Assembly (NCBI GenBank): GCA_047967505.1 | Contig: CM106541.1 | DNA length: 64,000 nucleotides | From: Dipteris shenzhenensis | Taxonomy: Eukaryota > Polypodiophyta > Polypodiopsida > Gleicheniales | Strand: one strand, 5' to 3' | In this document: positions 63,933 to 64,000 of the stretch, in pieces | Position numbering within the stretch: position 1 is the first letter of the stretch | Layout: each line of letters opens with the position of its first letter | The notes under the pieces: model-generated | The model's database searches: none | The model's input: the letters and a program-made list of their open reading frames with translations, nothing else | Told to the model about the DNA's origin: nothing | Position numbers and translations under genes: made by a program

Positions 63933-64000
63933 GAAGTTCCTCTTGATATCTATTGCCTCCGTGCAAATCTCCTCAATTGCTACGAATAGCTCTACTAGTA
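63933..64000 (-). pseudogene. copia C protease-integrase junction, window edge
   Basis: The frame continues upstream past the Met at 63932 (…RNFLSVSAITD) to the window end, so the protease and gag lie outside. Confidence 0.7.

Larger units (their letters stand above)
60362..64000 (-). mobile_element. Ty1/copia retrotransposon family C, cut by the window end
   Basis: Minus-strand element: LTR (candidate 60362-61055), purine tract, RNase H, RT, integrase, running off the window before gag. Its proteins, LTR start and purine tract ('ggacattgagggggg|TGTTAGATAT') are close to copia B, so the families are siblings. One frame runs through the whole coding part. Confidence 0.9.

Noticed and set aside
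1-64000. tRNA, rRNA, snRNA genes and riboswitches
   Set aside because: I found no cloverleaf with proper boxes or rRNA core sequence; the only tRNA-like matches are the retroelement primer sites.

Overview
This window is nuclear DNA from a vascular plant with a repeat-rich genome. It holds Ty1/copia and Ty3/gypsy retrotransposons with plant-type primer sites, LINE relics, long microsatellites, and one intron-containing plant gene, a DUF26 cysteine-rich receptor-like kinase (CRK). Several features fit a large-genome lineage such as a gymnosperm: sparse genes, many decayed LTR elements, a Penelope-like reverse transcriptase relic and an animal/plant-type transposase-like relic. The lineage is an inference and I hold it weakly.

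Layout. 1-1710: 3' end of a copia element (family A), its LTR ending at 1710. 1711-4590: LINE reverse transcriptase relic. 4590-8064: gene-free, with a degenerate tandem repeat and GT tracts. 8070-13877: copia family B element with three LTR copies inside one GTTAG target-site duplication. 14.0-15.9 kb: hairpin-type repeats, a purine minisatellite and microsatellites. About 15.9-19.3 kb (minus): Penelope-like reverse transcriptase relic. 20518-27216 (minus): a full-length family A copia element with a 1.19-kb internal tandem duplication. 27.2-29.8 kb: microsatellites and a dispersed repeat. 29809-39076 (minus): a young gypsy element (990-bp LTRs, 11 differences counted by eye) with gag-pol in one frame broken by five stops, plus an RNase H-like ORF and a second CCHC motif upstream of gag. 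39.1-44.9 kb: nothing coding recognised.

45381-49428 (+) is the only intact host gene. It is a seven-exon CRK of 697 residues; all splice phases agree and the kinase motifs are complete. About 210 bp immediately upstream is tandemly duplicated.

49.4-55.3 kb contains a LINE endonuclease fragment, a long pyrimidine tract, and a decayed transposase-like gene with one likely intron. That gene runs directly into a copia gag tail. 57.2-60 kb (minus) is a decayed gypsy integrase followed by a hydrophobic ORF in the env position. 60.36-64 kb (minus) is a third copia element (family C, a sibling of B) that leaves the window before its gag.

Order of events: the CRK sits among nested insertions of different age. 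The gypsy element is the youngest (LTRs about 1% apart). Copia A2 is older (LTRs roughly 4-5% apart by eye). The Penelope-like, LINE and transposase-like relics look oldest. Most nonsense codons in the retroelements are TAG where the family has CAG (Gln), which fits decay of methylated CHG cytosines.
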